The notes under the pieces were generated by a model. That model worked only from the letters and a program-made list of their open reading frames with translations, had not been told where the DNA came from and ran no database searches. This document shows, in pieces, positions 43,349 through 53,067 of a stretch of 64,000 nucleotides of DNA (its first letter is position 1; each line of letters begins with the position of its first letter). The translations under genes and the position numbers were made by a program. Source of the DNA: an uncultured Lachnospiraceae bacterium. GTDB lineage: Bacteria > Bacillota > Clostridia > Lachnospirales > Lachnospiraceae. The stretch spans positions 62,001 to 126,000 of the forward strand of contig CACZBK010000008.1 in the NCBI GenBank assembly GCA_902779395.1, written 5' to 3'.

Positions 43349-45226
43349 TCAGACTTTCTTACCGTTATTTTGGATAAGAAATTCCAGGAAATTGTTTTCC
43401 GGGATCGGCTTTGAAAAATAAAACCCCTGTATATATTCAACTCCCATTTCTTTCATCATCATAACCTGCTCTTTGGTCTCTATTCCTTCCGATACTACAC
43501 TCAGATTCATTTTATGCACTATATCCGCCATACCGGTCAATACATATCTGGTCTTATCATTATCAAAAAAGCCCTGGGTAAAAGACTGGTCAAACTTGAT
43601 ATTGCTTATGGGCATATTGATGAAGTATTCAAGATTAGACCGCCCCGTTCCAAAATCGTCCAGAGAAAATGTAACCCCCATATTTATCAGCTTATCCATA
43701 TTCAACAGCATTACATCTCTGTTTCTTGCCGCCGCCGTTTCCGTTATCTCCAGATTTATCCATTCGGGTTTTATGTTATATTCTTCCATATACTTCGAAA
43801 CAAACGTAGCAGGATTTTCATAATCGAACTGAGCCGCAGATACATTTACCTCAACCTGCTCAAGTCCGTATTCCTGTGCTTTCTGTGAAGACAGAAAGCG
43901 GCATACCTTTTCAAAAACACGCATTCCCAACGGGATTATCTGTCCGGTCTCTTCCGCCACAGGAATGAAAAGTCCCGGCGGAACGATCTCTCCGTTTTCG
44001 CGTCTTATCCTGACAAGAGCTTCAGCAACATTAAAACAGGACTTTTTCACATTGTAAAACGGCTGATAGAAAACCTCCACTCTGTCATTCTTAAGCGCAT
44101 CATCTATCAGCTCTTTAATACTGTTCTGCTCTCTGAGCCTGTTTATCAGCTCTTTATCTGCGACTGTTATCTCCTGCTCGGTTTCCAGATATGTATGCAG
44201 AAAACGAAAGAACTCATCGGGTCCGCTCATTTCCATACTGTCAGGGATCAGAAGATAAGTTCCTTTAGCCGGAAGATCGTTTACCGCATCCTTTTGTCTC
44301 TTTATGTTCTTCGCCATTTCAAACATACGGTCTTTATCGTCATAAACGACACAGAAGGTATCATCATCTATGCGGAAAGCAGGCTCGGGACCAAGAGCTA
44401 TAAGCGCCCGGGAAGTACGTGTAACAGCATCCTGCTGCATATCAAACTCGACAAACGCAGTCAGATAATGGATCTTGGCAGTAAACATGGAAAAACGCCT
44501 GCCAAACTTATATCTGTCAAATACGTAAACAGACAGGGCGTTGGTCGTAAACAGCCCTGTAGCGGCATCGATATATTCGCTGGGGTTCTCCAGCTGTATA
44601 TAAAGAATGACCATTCCGAATGCAGATGCAAACCCGACCAGAAGGATCTGCGGAACAATAAACTGTATCAGCGCAGCCAGGAGCCATATCCCCTGCCATA
44701 AAAGCATGGCGGTAAGGCGTCTTCCGGGTATCACTTTTCTGTATGCTATGGTCGTTATTATCGTTGCTATGATAAAAACAGCACACAGGAAGTAAGCTGC
44801 GGTAGCTGAAAGTCCATGAGTATATACTATACGTCCGTCAAGTTCATACTTTAAAGGCATTACAAATACCAGTATCTCACCGGTAATAAATATGATATGA
44901 AAGATGATCTTTAAAGTTTTCGCCCATGTTTCTTTTCCCGGAAGCATACTGGTAGCAGCATACATATAACCGAAATACCCCTGCATTACAAGGATCATTA
45001 TATATACCTTACAGGTAAAAAGAGTCAACGCGGGACTGACTCCTTCGTTAACCGCTTTGTTTATCATTATTATAGAAAGGATATCAAAGATCAGACACGC
45101 AAAGCAGGCACTGATGGCCCTGAGAAAAAGCTTGCGGTTCATAAGATCAAGCTTTTTCTCACGCGAAAACATCACAAAGATAGTAAATATGATAAATAAG
45201 GCACAGCATTGAAGTTCGATATTCAT
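43349..45226 (-). CDS. membrane c-di-GMP phosphodiesterase (degenerate GGDEF + EAL)
   Basis: About 625 residues. Seven or eight transmembrane segments (to about 225), a GGDEF-like domain in which the signature reads DDDTF (so not a cyclase), and an EAL domain from about 375 with EALVRI, FSLDDFGTGRSNL, NIKFDQSF and VSEGIETKEQ. All metal and catalytic acids that I can align are kept, so it probably hydrolyses c-di-GMP. The ATG at 45226 has GGAGG five bases upstream; the in-frame ATG at 45238 does not. Confidence 0.9.
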   Translation of the reverse strand: MNIELQCCALFIIFTIFVMFSREKKLDLMNRKLFLRAISACFACLIFDILSIIMINKAVNEGVSPALTLFTCKVYIMILVMQGYFGYMYAATSMLPGKETWAKTLKIIFHIIFITGEILVFVMPLKYELDGRIVYTHGLSATAAYFLCAVFIIATIITTIAYRKVIPGRRLTAMLLWQGIWLLAALIQFIVPQILLVGFASAFGMVILYIQLENPSEYIDAATGLFTTNALSVYVFDRYKFGRRFSMFTAKIHYLTAFVEFDMQQDAVTRTSRALIALGPEPAFRIDDDTFCVVYDDKDRMFEMAKNIKRQKDAVNDLPAKGTYLLIPDSMEMSGPDEFFRFLHTYLETEQEITVADKELINRLREQNSIKELIDDALKNDRVEVFYQPFYNVKKSCFNVAEALVRIRRENGEIVPPGLFIPVAEETGQIIPLGMRVFEKVCRFLSSQKAQEYGLEQVEVNVSAAQFDYENPATFVSKYMEEYNIKPEWINLEITETAAARNRDVMLLNMDKLINMGVTFSLDDFGTGRSNLEYFINMPISNIKFDQSFTQGFFDNDKTRYVLTGMADIVHKMNLSVVSEGIETKEQVMMMKEMGVEYIQGFYFSKPIPENNFLEFLIQNNGKKV

Positions 45227-45338
45227 GAATGCCTCCATCCATGCATTTGCCGGTATTTCAAGTCCAGTATTATTTCTATATTGTCTTTTACGATAATGAT
45301 TATATCATGTTGAGCCGATCTGTGAAACCATAAATTAC

Positions 45339-45377
45339 AAAAACTGCAGCTTCGCAAAAACGGAAGCTGCAGTTTTT
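45339..45377 (-). terminator. terminator after the SleB-type hydrolase gene
   Basis: AAAAACTGCAGCTTC and GAAGCTGCAGTTTTT: a 15-bp perfect inverted repeat with a nine-base loop and a T tract on the minus strand. Confidence 0.93.
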
Positions 45378-45410
45378 CAATCGTCTTCTTTACTAAACAG
45401 ATAAGATCCG

Positions 45411-46496
45411 TTACCAGAAAACATGCCCTGCTATCACTATACCATCCCTATAGCCGGCTGCACGGAAATGAGTGGCCGCCCCAACATTCGAATAGCCGTC
45501 AAGTGCCTGCTGCGCGGCCTGCAGACAGCTCTGACTCACTCCTCCGGCAATGCGCCTGTCAACGCCTCCGTTACCGGCAGGACTGAACTGTCCCGAAGCA
45601 TAGATAACTCCATAAAGAGTATTGGGATATGCCGGGCTGCGTAAGCGGTTCATTACAACCGCCCCTACAGCAACCTGCCCCTCGTAGGGCTGATTGCCGG
45701 CTTCACACTGGATAAGAGCTCCCAGCAATACCACATCAGATGCGCTTGCAGCATATACACCGTAATATTTTATCCTCTCAGCCTCAAGCTTGGCTCTTTT
45801 TTCAGCCTCTTCTCTTTCTTTTATGGCTTCTAAGGTCTCACCGTAATCCATATGGAAGGACAGATCAAGATACTTCTCACTAAGATACCCGCCTTCTCCT
45901 TCAAAATCTATCTTTACCCAGCCATCAAGTTCCTCAACTACATCGTATACTTCTCCGACTCCAACAAGCCCCCAGGTATCACATTCGGTATTGGGTTCTT
46001 TCCGGACACGAAGCTGGTCTGTATTAACCTTCGCCTGCATGACTCCCACTTCGTTCAAAAGTTCCTCTGCTTCATCGCCGAAAAGCAGATAATCATTGCA
46101 CACCCAGCCTTCCATATCGCCGGATCTGACTAAAGTCCAATCGTCGGTATACTGAACTATATAGCCGCCGCAATCCTTATATAACAATCCTATCCGGTCC
46201 GAAGTCTCGTCCGGCTCTTTACGGACATTTACCGAAGAATAAACATCTGCCATCACAACAGATCCCGGATTCTTCCAAGCATTATTCTTTTCAATAAGTT
46301 CTCTTACTTCTTCCTCAGACGGAACTATATCTACTTCTATGACATCTGCAGCACCGGCACTCGCTTCCTCCAGAACTTCAGCGGCATAAGACGCCCCCGC
46401 ATTACCGTTTAACGAAAACAGTAATAAAGAAGATACTCCTGCCAATAAAGCCCCGCAAATACGATATAAGTTTTTTCTGCAGTTCACAAACTTCAT
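45411..46496 (-). CDS. secreted SH3-domain cell-wall hydrolase (SleB family)
   Basis: 361 residues from MKFVNCRKN. Signal peptide with cleavage near ASYAAE, two bacterial SH3 domains (SSVNVRKEPDETSDRIGLLY and TDQLRVRKEPNTECDTWGLV), a helical linker (EAIKEREEAEKRAKLEAERI) and a C-terminal Hydrolase_2/SleB domain: LLGALIQCEAGNQPYEGQ with the catalytic Glu, VMNRLRSPAYPNTLYGVIY and GATHF-type AATHFRAAGY. It cuts peptidoglycan, either for spore germination or growth. The frame is open five codons further upstream from a GTG at 46508. A palindrome-dense leader lies upstream. Confidence 0.9.
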   Translation of the reverse strand: MKFVNCRKNLYRICGALLAGVSSLLLFSLNGNAGASYAAEVLEEASAGAADVIEVDIVPSEEEVRELIEKNNAWKNPGSVVMADVYSSVNVRKEPDETSDRIGLLYKDCGGYIVQYTDDWTLVRSGDMEGWVCNDYLLFGDEAEELLNEVGVMQAKVNTDQLRVRKEPNTECDTWGLVGVGEVYDVVEELDGWVKIDFEGEGGYLSEKYLDLSFHMDYGETLEAIKEREEAEKRAKLEAERIKYYGVYAASASDVVLLGALIQCEAGNQPYEGQVAVGAVVMNRLRSPAYPNTLYGVIYASGQFSPAGNGGVDRRIAGGVSQSCLQAAQQALDGYSNVGAATHFRAAGYRDGIVIAGHVFW

Positions 46497-46528
46497 ATCC
46501 GGCAACACTTTCCCGTTATTATCGATCT

Positions 46529-46602
46529 TGCGTTAACTTGTTAAATAATTATGTCAACTTATTACGCAAATGTTTCGTAAATGTTACAAATTTGTTAACG
46601 CA
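46529..46602. promoter_or_regulatory. nested inverted repeats upstream of the SleB-type gene
   Basis: Outer arms TGCGTTAAC (46529-46537) and GTTAACGCA (46594-46602) enclose a second inverted repeat TTACG-(9)-CGTAA (46562-46580), with TTGACA between. The gene begins just beyond the left end. It looks like a multi-site operator or a cruciform-forming control region. Confidence 0.5.
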
Positions 46603-46662
46603 CAGAGATAATAGCACAGAACTGCTTTGATGTCAAGAATCCCGAAAAAACGAAAAAGCTTT

Positions 46663-47598
46663 CTACAGTACAACAGAAACTGCGGTTATGAGAGCAGTGA
46701 TAGTAAATATCGATACTGCTGTAGTAACAGCAATAGCCGACGAGAGTATCGAAGTATCCATCCCCTGCTTTTCTGCCTGGATCATGGGAAGATTTCCTAC
46801 CGGAACAGCAGCCATAAGGCACATCGCAAGTATGGCTGTTTTGTCAAATGAAATGCTGTGCATGATAAGCACGATAATAAGCGGGACAAGGACCATCCGT
46901 AACAGTATGAACGCCCATATCCTTATATCTTTAAGAGCATCCCCAAGCCCGGATCTTGATATGGACACTCCTAACAATACCATTGAAAGAAATACCGTGG
47001 CATTACCCACATACTGTATCGTATTTCCCAGGATCGGCGGCAGATCCAAGTGAAACCAGAATACCACAAGGCTTAAGAGCGCCATGATCGTCCCCGGATT
47101 TAAGATCTTTAATACAGAACTCTTTCCCCTGTTACCGCCTTCTCCTTTCCCCAGGACCGTAAGACCGTGGGTATAAAAGAGCAGGCTGTAGAATACATTT
47201 ATCACTATAACATAGATTATCGCATTCGGCGGGAGTATGGCCCTGGCAACGGGTATCCCCAGAAAGCCTGTATTGGTATATACACTCATAAGGTTATAGA
47301 ATTTTCTGTCTGAGCGCTTAACTCTGAGGATATGCGGCATCACCAGGCCAATGATCATAAGAAATGCATAAAACACCGCGCCTATGACTGCGGCATATAT
47401 CAGATCCCTGTGTCCGGCTGTGATATCTCCGCCCAATATTGATGCCATTATCATAGCCGGATTACATACATCAACAACAATAGCCGAAAGCTTTTTTGAA
47501 GTCAGTGCATCTACCACAGCCCTCTTTTGCAGCAATACTCCTATTGCAACCAGAATGCAGATAACTCCCATCTGCTGCAGGATCACCGATAAGCTCAT
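46663..47598 (-). CDS. AEC (auxin efflux carrier) family transporter
   Basis: 311 residues with about ten spans in two inverted bundles of five, the AEC arrangement. Conserved prolines and asparagines appear in VVDVCNPAMIMASIL and YTNTGFLGIPVARAI, and AVPVGNLPMIQAEKQG in the second half. Members export organic acids such as malate in bacteria; substrate here is unknown. It follows the TraX-like gene by 26 bp and is probably in the same transcript. Confidence 0.88.
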   Translation of the reverse strand: MSLSVILQQMGVICILVAIGVLLQKRAVVDALTSKKLSAIVVDVCNPAMIMASILGGDITAGHRDLIYAAVIGAVFYAFLMIIGLVMPHILRVKRSDRKFYNLMSVYTNTGFLGIPVARAILPPNAIIYVIVINVFYSLLFYTHGLTVLGKGEGGNRGKSSVLKILNPGTIMALLSLVVFWFHLDLPPILGNTIQYVGNATVFLSMVLLGVSISRSGLGDALKDIRIWAFILLRMVLVPLIIVLIMHSISFDKTAILAMCLMAAVPVGNLPMIQAEKQGMDTSILSSAIAVTTAVSIFTITALITAVSVVL

Positions 47599-47624
47599 CT
47601 CACCATCTCCGGCACACAGGCAGC

Positions 47625-48650
47625 TTATTTAAGGGCAAACGTCGTATAGCCCATGATCAGAGTCAAAAGGTATATAAGGCCGATATGTACGGGATAAAAA
47701 GCATAGAACACGTATTTATTCATCTTCATTCCTCTGGTCCCATTATATAATCCAACAGGAATAAGCATAAGAAATGCCGTAACCTCGGAAAAATCCATCA
47801 GGAAAAGAACCAGGCACCCCAATGCAAAAGACAGCATTTTACGCTTGCGCAGAAGGTAGATAACAAGGATAGTAAGAACACCGCCGGCAGAATAATCCGT
47901 CATCAAAAGCTCCGCTATCAGGCCAAAGACAAAAAACGGAAGTATTACTCCGGTAAATGCATTCTTCTTCGCAGTCTCCCATTTCGATCCGATCAGAATA
48001 AAGATCAAAAGAGTCACAAGACCGGATGCACCCATTATGATAAATAAAACAGGTGTATTTATCACGTTACCGAGCACCGCGCCATTCAGAACTATCCCCA
48101 CCCAGAAGCGGGCAAACAGCATATATGTTACAGACGGTCCGGCCAGAAACGCAGCCACATAGAAGAGCGGCTTAAGGGTAGAGTTATTCTTTGCCGTCTG
48201 TGTAAAGAAACGGGTAAATGTTATGCACATCAGCCCCAGAAGCAGCGTAAAAAATACATTCTGATATGAAGGAAAAAGCAGAACACTCGAAAATCCCAGA
48301 TTAAACGGAAGTTCCGATATCAATGCAAATATCAGCATATTCAGGGCATACTTTCTCAAACTGCGCGTATGTTCAAATCCCTCTACCAAAAGGAAGGCAA
48401 AAAGAGGGAAGCCGAATCTGCCCACAAGGCGCATTACAACCATAAGCATATTTAATCCCACAAGTGCCGGTTCCGCCTCAAAAAGTTCTGTATACTGCTC
48501 CTGTGTCAGATCATCGGGAATACGAAGATTCAGATAATCCGAAAGAAATATAGCCGCAAAATGATCGATAAACATAGCGGCAAGAGCTATAAGCTTTACA
48601 GCAGTACCGCTTATTCCTTTACTTTTTTCTGCTACCGCAGTCTCTCCCAT
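47625..48650 (-). CDS. TraX-family membrane protein
   Basis: 341 residues with nine or ten spans. The start KGISGTAVKLIALAAMFIDHFAAIF and the later LVEGFEHTRSLRKYALNMLIFALISELPFNL match TraX, the family named for the F-pilin acetylase and later found in many chromosomes as a putative membrane acyltransferase. AGGAAAAG precedes the ATG. It may acylate an envelope molecule; nothing conjugative is nearby. Confidence 0.87.
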   Translation of the reverse strand: MGETAVAEKSKGISGTAVKLIALAAMFIDHFAAIFLSDYLNLRIPDDLTQEQYTELFEAEPALVGLNMLMVVMRLVGRFGFPLFAFLLVEGFEHTRSLRKYALNMLIFALISELPFNLGFSSVLLFPSYQNVFFTLLLGLMCITFTRFFTQTAKNNSTLKPLFYVAAFLAGPSVTYMLFARFWVGIVLNGAVLGNVINTPVLFIIMGASGLVTLLIFILIGSKWETAKKNAFTGVILPFFVFGLIAELLMTDYSAGGVLTILVIYLLRKRKMLSFALGCLVLFLMDFSEVTAFLMLIPVGLYNGTRGMKMNKYVFYAFYPVHIGLIYLLTLIMGYTTFALK

Positions 48651-48726
48651 ATTCTTTTCCTCTCAACATTGTATTTTTAACACAGATACCAATGCTACAT
48701 CATCCGCATTACTGTGTCAAGTTTGC

Positions 48727-48764
48727 AAAAATACGGGACAAGAAGTCATTAATCCCGGTATTTT
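48727..48764 (-). terminator. terminator after the lipoprotein gene
   Basis: Minus strand AAAATACCGGGA, 14-base loop, TCCCGTATTTTT, stem with one bulge and a T tract, starting at the stop codon of the 48763-49761 gene. Confidence 0.85.
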
Positions 48765-49761
48765 ACTCATCCTCCTCAGTCTCGGATATCACTCCGCCGC
48801 GAATATCTTTGATACGCTGCCCCAGTTCCCTGATAAGACCATAGTCCTCATCCGTATATTCCTTATATTCCTCTATATTGTACTCTTTCTTTTCGCCCGT
48901 ACTATTATCCGAAAATTCTATAGTATATCCCCAGGCACTGTAGTCGGTTACAAACAGATCACTGTCTTCTCTCTGTGTAAGCGCTTCGATATCCGGTTTT
49001 CGGATAAATGCTTCAAGCTGTTTGATATCCTCTTCATTTACCTCATATATCGTATTGACGATCGGATCGGAAAAAACCTCTCTGTCCCTGCTTTCCAGTA
49101 TCCACTCCCCTGCTTCGTTCTTCTTCAATTCCTGATAATGATAGGCTCCTGCCATATCACTGTAGCCCGGTCTGTAGATCAGCCTGATCAGCGCAATATC
49201 CGCTTCACCGGTGTGAGGAGTGGTATCGTCACATTCTGCAGCCAATTCCTTACAATATGATCCAAAGTCCTTTTCTTTTTCATATGATGCAAAACTATAC
49301 ACCTGATACTTGGACTTATCTCCCTTCCAGTAAATATAATACCAGGGTCCTTTGTCTCCGGAATCAGCATTATCTTTTCTTGCTTTAACTATACCGTCGC
49401 CGATCAGATCACAAAAAGCCTGCCATTGTTCATCCGTAAGCTCCAACGTTCCCTTTGAAACAGCATCTTCTTCTGTGCATGGTCCATAATCATTATTTCT
49501 TTCCCTTCTCTCATGAAAGAAATAATACTTTCCGTCCTTAACATAAAAAAGATATCTCTGATAATAAGCATCATAATTAATATTCTCTTCAGTATCATAA
49601 AACTCGGTAATATCATCGAATTTAATATTTTTACCCACCACATATTCTCCGAATCCAAATAAACCTCTTCCTCCGGCTTTCACGTCATCATCCTCCTTTG
49701 CTTCACATCCTGCGATAAACAGGATCATCAATACAGCAGCAAAACACAGGTACTTTTTCAT
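48763..49761 (-). CDS. lipoprotein of unknown function
   Basis: 332 residues. Lipobox IAGC at about 15-19 after a short hydrophobic signal. The remainder is acidic and mixes helices with beta strands; repeated pieces such as FDDITEFYDTEENINYDAYYQ and EDSDLFVTDYSAWGYTIEFSDNSTGEKKE suggest a sensor-like or substrate-binding surface protein. The ATG at 49761 has GGAG eight bases upstream; a GTG three codons earlier is less likely. It stands just downstream of a two-component system but behind a terminator. Confidence 0.75.
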   Translation of the reverse strand: MKKYLCFAAVLMILFIAGCEAKEDDDVKAGGRGLFGFGEYVVGKNIKFDDITEFYDTEENINYDAYYQRYLFYVKDGKYYFFHERRERNNDYGPCTEEDAVSKGTLELTDEQWQAFCDLIGDGIVKARKDNADSGDKGPWYYIYWKGDKSKYQVYSFASYEKEKDFGSYCKELAAECDDTTPHTGEADIALIRLIYRPGYSDMAGAYHYQELKKNEAGEWILESRDREVFSDPIVNTIYEVNEEDIKQLEAFIRKPDIEALTQREDSDLFVTDYSAWGYTIEFSDNSTGEKKEYNIEEYKEYTDEDYGLIRELGQRIKDIRGGVISETEEDE

Positions 49762-49800
49762 CTGTATCACTCCTCATATCAATCGTATCGCACCATATAA

Positions 49801-49824
49801 TAAACCACGGATATCCGTGGTTTA
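49801..49824 (-). terminator. terminator after the OmpR-type two-component operon
   Basis: TAAACCACGG-ATAT-CCGTGGTTTA perfect 10-bp stem; both sides A/T-rich. Confidence 0.85.
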
Positions 49825-49856
49825 TTATATACAATTAAATGTGATTTTTAAAGATA

Positions 49857-51959
49857 TCAGATCAATGTTCCAAGAAGAACAACCGCTTTAAACATATCAC
49901 CATCCGTTTTTATGGTAAGTCTTCCCCCCATGAGTTCCATAAGGCTGCGCGCTATGGACAGACCCAGGCCTGATCCTTCCGTATTTCTTGATGTATCCCC
50001 TCTTACAAAACGTTCCATTAATTCCTCCTCTGAAATGCCCAATTCATCTTTAGAGATATTTGTAATACTGAAGAAAGCCGACTCCTTCTGTTTCCCGGTC
50101 TCGAGATAAACACGGGTCCCCGGCATTGCATACTTCAGGGTATTGCCAAAAAGATTATCCAGCACTCTCCATAGCAGATTACTGTCAGCTCTTACCGCAC
50201 ATTTCTCATCCATATTCTTCATTACAATGCTAAGTCCGGCCTCCTCAAATTTATCCTGATATTCACCGGCTACCTGCTTGACCATGGTGGAAAGATCGGT
50301 CTGAGCCAGTTCTACCTCTATAGCTCCGGATGATGCCTTAGAAGCATCTATCAGATCCTGTATCAGTTTCTTTAAACGGTCCGACTGCTTCGAAAGTATC
50401 TCAAGATATTCCTTCTTATCAGCCTCTGTTGTGTCTTCCTTTTTTAGCAGATCCACATAATTGATGATCGAAGTCAGCGGGGTTTTTATGTCATGCGAAA
50501 CATTCGTTATAAGCGCCGTCTTCATACGCTCGCTCTTCATGCGCTCATCAACAGCCAGCTGTATGCTCTGTCCCACCCCGTTAAGATCCCTTGCAAAAAG
50601 CCGGTATGAACCGATCAAGCGCTTCTCATCAACAGCCTGATCCGTCTTCCCCCCGGCGATGCGTTTAGCGCCGTCACGCAGCTTAGTATATCCCCATATC
50701 AGATAAAGCATCAGCACTATGCATGCAAGTCTTTCCAGTACAAAGAAGAAGGCCATGGCTTCCGACGCATCCTGCATAAAGGCCGCTTCCAGAACGGATA
50801 TCACCGCTATCACAGGCAGGGATAATCCCAGTATCACTGCCAGGGGAACATGCTCTGCCGTCCACATAGCGAACTTTGCTATAGATCTAAACATCCAATC
50901 TTTTATGCGCCATATAAGCGTATTCTTCCAGAAAGTCTTTGCTTTGATGCGCACGGCGATCGTTCCCAGAAAGCCGATACCGGTCAGAGCCGCGATGAAG
51001 ATAAGCGCGCAGCATATAAATACCATTTCCGTAAAACCTATATAATCCTCGATATCCCGCGCGAAATACTTAAGCATGTTATATAGTACATATGCCATAA
51101 AGATCTCAACGCAGATGGCGATCGCAAACATCACTTCAAGCGGGATACGGTCGAAGAAGTTAAGATATATCCCTTCCTTATTCCGGCGATAGCCCGCGCT
51201 TACAAAATACAGTATAAGAAATACCAGCGCCGCTATCGTCAGACTCACTGCCAGAACATCACCCTGCTGATCGATCACAAAAAGAGTATTCAGAAAAGCG
51301 TTGAGACTGCCATTTACATACATATCATCAAAGGGATCATCCGGATTATGTGATATGGTATCCGCTGTCTTAAACAATATATGCACATAATACTGCATAT
51401 CAGAAAATCCGCCTGATCTGTTCGATCCCATATCTAATTCATCATCATGTATCACTATGCTGTATAAACTGCTCCTGACCCAAAAGTTTGACAAAAACAC
51501 TTTTCCGCTCAGTACATACTTATAGCTGCCGGTATAGGCGGGACTTTTGTAAAAAAATGAATCCTCTTTCCCCGTATCGATCCTGTCAATATCCTCATTT
51601 TCCGAAACGATCACAGCGAAATCCACATTCTTAATGCCGCTGTATTTTTTAAGATACCTTTTCCAGTTTTCATTAAGCTTCGCATACACGCCTTCGGGAT
51701 CCGCTTCCACCTCTTCCTTTTCCGGCGCATATCCTACAGTAAAGCCATTCATCAGCATGCGCATATTGTTTGCGCTGATGCGGTCCATAGCCTTGCTCAC
51801 CATCCCCTCACGGCTCATGCCGGAATATCCGCCTACTCTTGCCACCATCATAATGACCGTAACATAGATCAGTGCCGTGGCTGCTGCCGCGCACAGTACC
51901 GCACATATGGCATTAAAAATGCCCGTTCGTATAAAGCTCTTCTTTTTCTCTTCCATCAT
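49857..51959 (-). CDS. sensor histidine kinase
   Basis: About 700 residues. One N-terminal span, an exterior domain of about 190 residues, then a large membrane region with around six spans (to about residue 425), a HAMP-like linker and the kinase core: TNVSHDIKTPLTSIINYVD (His), RVLDNLFGNTLKYA (N box), GSGLGLSIARSLMELMGG (G2). The start at 51959 is chosen because GGAGG lies just upstream; ATG at 51956 is a close alternative and the open frame to 52025 overlaps the regulator. Cognate regulator is directly upstream. Confidence 0.9.
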   Translation of the reverse strand: MMEEKKKSFIRTGIFNAICAVLCAAAATALIYVTVIMMVARVGGYSGMSREGMVSKAMDRISANNMRMLMNGFTVGYAPEKEEVEADPEGVYAKLNENWKRYLKKYSGIKNVDFAVIVSENEDIDRIDTGKEDSFFYKSPAYTGSYKYVLSGKVFLSNFWVRSSLYSIVIHDDELDMGSNRSGGFSDMQYYVHILFKTADTISHNPDDPFDDMYVNGSLNAFLNTLFVIDQQGDVLAVSLTIAALVFLILYFVSAGYRRNKEGIYLNFFDRIPLEVMFAIAICVEIFMAYVLYNMLKYFARDIEDYIGFTEMVFICCALIFIAALTGIGFLGTIAVRIKAKTFWKNTLIWRIKDWMFRSIAKFAMWTAEHVPLAVILGLSLPVIAVISVLEAAFMQDASEAMAFFFVLERLACIVLMLYLIWGYTKLRDGAKRIAGGKTDQAVDEKRLIGSYRLFARDLNGVGQSIQLAVDERMKSERMKTALITNVSHDIKTPLTSIINYVDLLKKEDTTEADKKEYLEILSKQSDRLKKLIQDLIDASKASSGAIEVELAQTDLSTMVKQVAGEYQDKFEEAGLSIVMKNMDEKCAVRADSNLLWRVLDNLFGNTLKYAMPGTRVYLETGKQKESAFFSITNISKDELGISEEELMERFVRGDTSRNTEGSGLGLSIARSLMELMGGRLTIKTDGDMFKAVVLLGTLI

Positions 51960-51981
51960 ATCCTCCGTAGCCGGTGGCCGG

Positions 51982-52680
51982 TTACCTGCTGCCACCTTCG
52001 ATCTTATATCCTCTTCCCCAAACAACTTTAAGATACCTTGGCTTCGCAGGATCTATCTCGATCTTCTCCCGAAGACGTCTTATATGCACCGCAACTGTAT
52101 TCTCCGTCCCGTAAGGATCGTCACCCCAGACTTTGGCATAGATCTCGTTAGGTGCAAACACCTTTCCGGGTTCCCTGATAAGAAGCTTTAAGATCTCATA
52201 CTCGGTCCTGGTAAGATTAACTATATCTCCGTCAACACGCACTTCCTTTGCAGGATCATTTAAGTTTATACTTCCTATGGTATAAACATCTTTTTCTTCC
52301 GATATGCTTCCCAGCATCGTATAGCGCCTTAAGGAAGATCTGACTCTTGCCGTAAGCTCTGCCGGGAGAAACGGTTTAGTGATATAATCATCTGCACCAA
52401 GATTAAGCCCGAGGATCTTATCTGTATCCTCCGATTTTGCCGTAAGGAATATCACCGGGACATTAGATATCTTTCTGATCTCGGTGAGCGCTTCTATCCC
52501 GTCCATTTTAGGCATCATAATGTCTATCAGGACCAGACGTATATCCGGCTCGGCGTGTAATATTTCCAATGCCTGTTCCCCGTCATAGGCTTTACACAGC
52601 TCATAACCTTCGGCCTTGAGATAAATTTCAAGCGCACGGACAATATCTTTCTCGTCATCACATATAAGTATCTTTGTCAT
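51982..52680 (-). CDS. OmpR/PhoB-family response regulator
   Basis: 232 residues. Receiver with DDEKDIVRAL, phosphoacceptor Asp in RLVLIDIMMPKMDG, Lys in YITKPFLPAEL; winged-helix DNA-binding domain with LTRTEYEILKLLIREPGKVF and VAVHIRRLREKIE. Pairs with the kinase that follows. Upstream is a promoter (52717-52745) and two direct copies of ATTAAGA 23 bp apart, consistent with autoregulation. Confidence 0.95.
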   Translation of the reverse strand: MTKILICDDEKDIVRALEIYLKAEGYELCKAYDGEQALEILHAEPDIRLVLIDIMMPKMDGIEALTEIRKISNVPVIFLTAKSEDTDKILGLNLGADDYITKPFLPAELTARVRSSLRRYTMLGSISEEKDVYTIGSINLNDPAKEVRVDGDIVNLTRTEYEILKLLIREPGKVFAPNEIYAKVWGDDPYGTENTVAVHIRRLREKIEIDPAKPRYLKVVWGRGYKIEGGSR

Positions 52681-52716
52681 TTTGGGTACCTGCTTTCTTA
52701 AGAGCTCTTGGCCGTA

Positions 52717-52745
52717 ATTATAATATAGAAATAATTAAGATAAAA
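52717..52745 (-). promoter_or_regulatory. promoter of the response regulator-kinase operon
   Basis: Minus strand TTTTAT (52740-52745), 17-bp spacer, TATAAT (52717-52722). The -35 box is poor, as expected of an activated promoter, and two direct ATTAAGA repeats (52734-52740 and 52757-52763) overlap and precede it. Confidence 0.5.
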
Positions 52746-52790
52746 TATGACAAAAGATTAAGAATTTATTACAAAAAGCCCCATGACGGT

Positions 52791-52964
52791 TTATTCCTCA
52801 ATGAAATACTGCAAAAGTTCATATTTTAATCTTGTACCTTCACTGATCTCCGGAGGCAGCAACGCTCTTGCCACCAGCTTCAGATCATCCGACTCTGTAT
52901 CTGTCCTGCGCAGATTAGCATAGTCACCTTCTATGCTGTCAACAACATAATAAAATGTTTCCAT
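52791..52964 (-). CDS. small DUF3006-like protein
   Basis: 57 residues, METFYYVVDSIEGDYANL then RALLPPEISEGTRLKYELL. The pattern (short beta strand with D-x-I-E-G-x-x-A, later LLP and EG) matches DUF3006, a small beta-barrel-like family often found next to metallo-hydrolases. GAGGTGAT lies at the right distance from the ATG. It follows rtcB by about 100 bp on the same strand. Too short for standard ORF cut-offs but well supported by ribosome site and composition. Confidence 0.75.
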   Translation of the reverse strand: METFYYVVDSIEGDYANLRRTDTESDDLKLVARALLPPEISEGTRLKYELLQYFIEE

Positions 52965-53067
52965 AGATTATCACCTCTTTCTCTGAAATCAAGCTGCTTA
53001 ACATTGTAAACTACTGCCGGCTTTTTTTCCACATTTTCTTGCACTGTCAGGCGGGGAGTCTCCCGAT

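Noticed and set aside
43349-45226. Bifunctional cyclase/phosphodiesterase
   Set aside because: The GGDEF signature reads DDDTF, so cyclase activity is not expected.
47625-48650. Conjugative element because of a TraX-family gene
   Set aside because: No relaxase, coupling protein, integrase or repeats are present; TraX homologues are common chromosomal membrane proteins.
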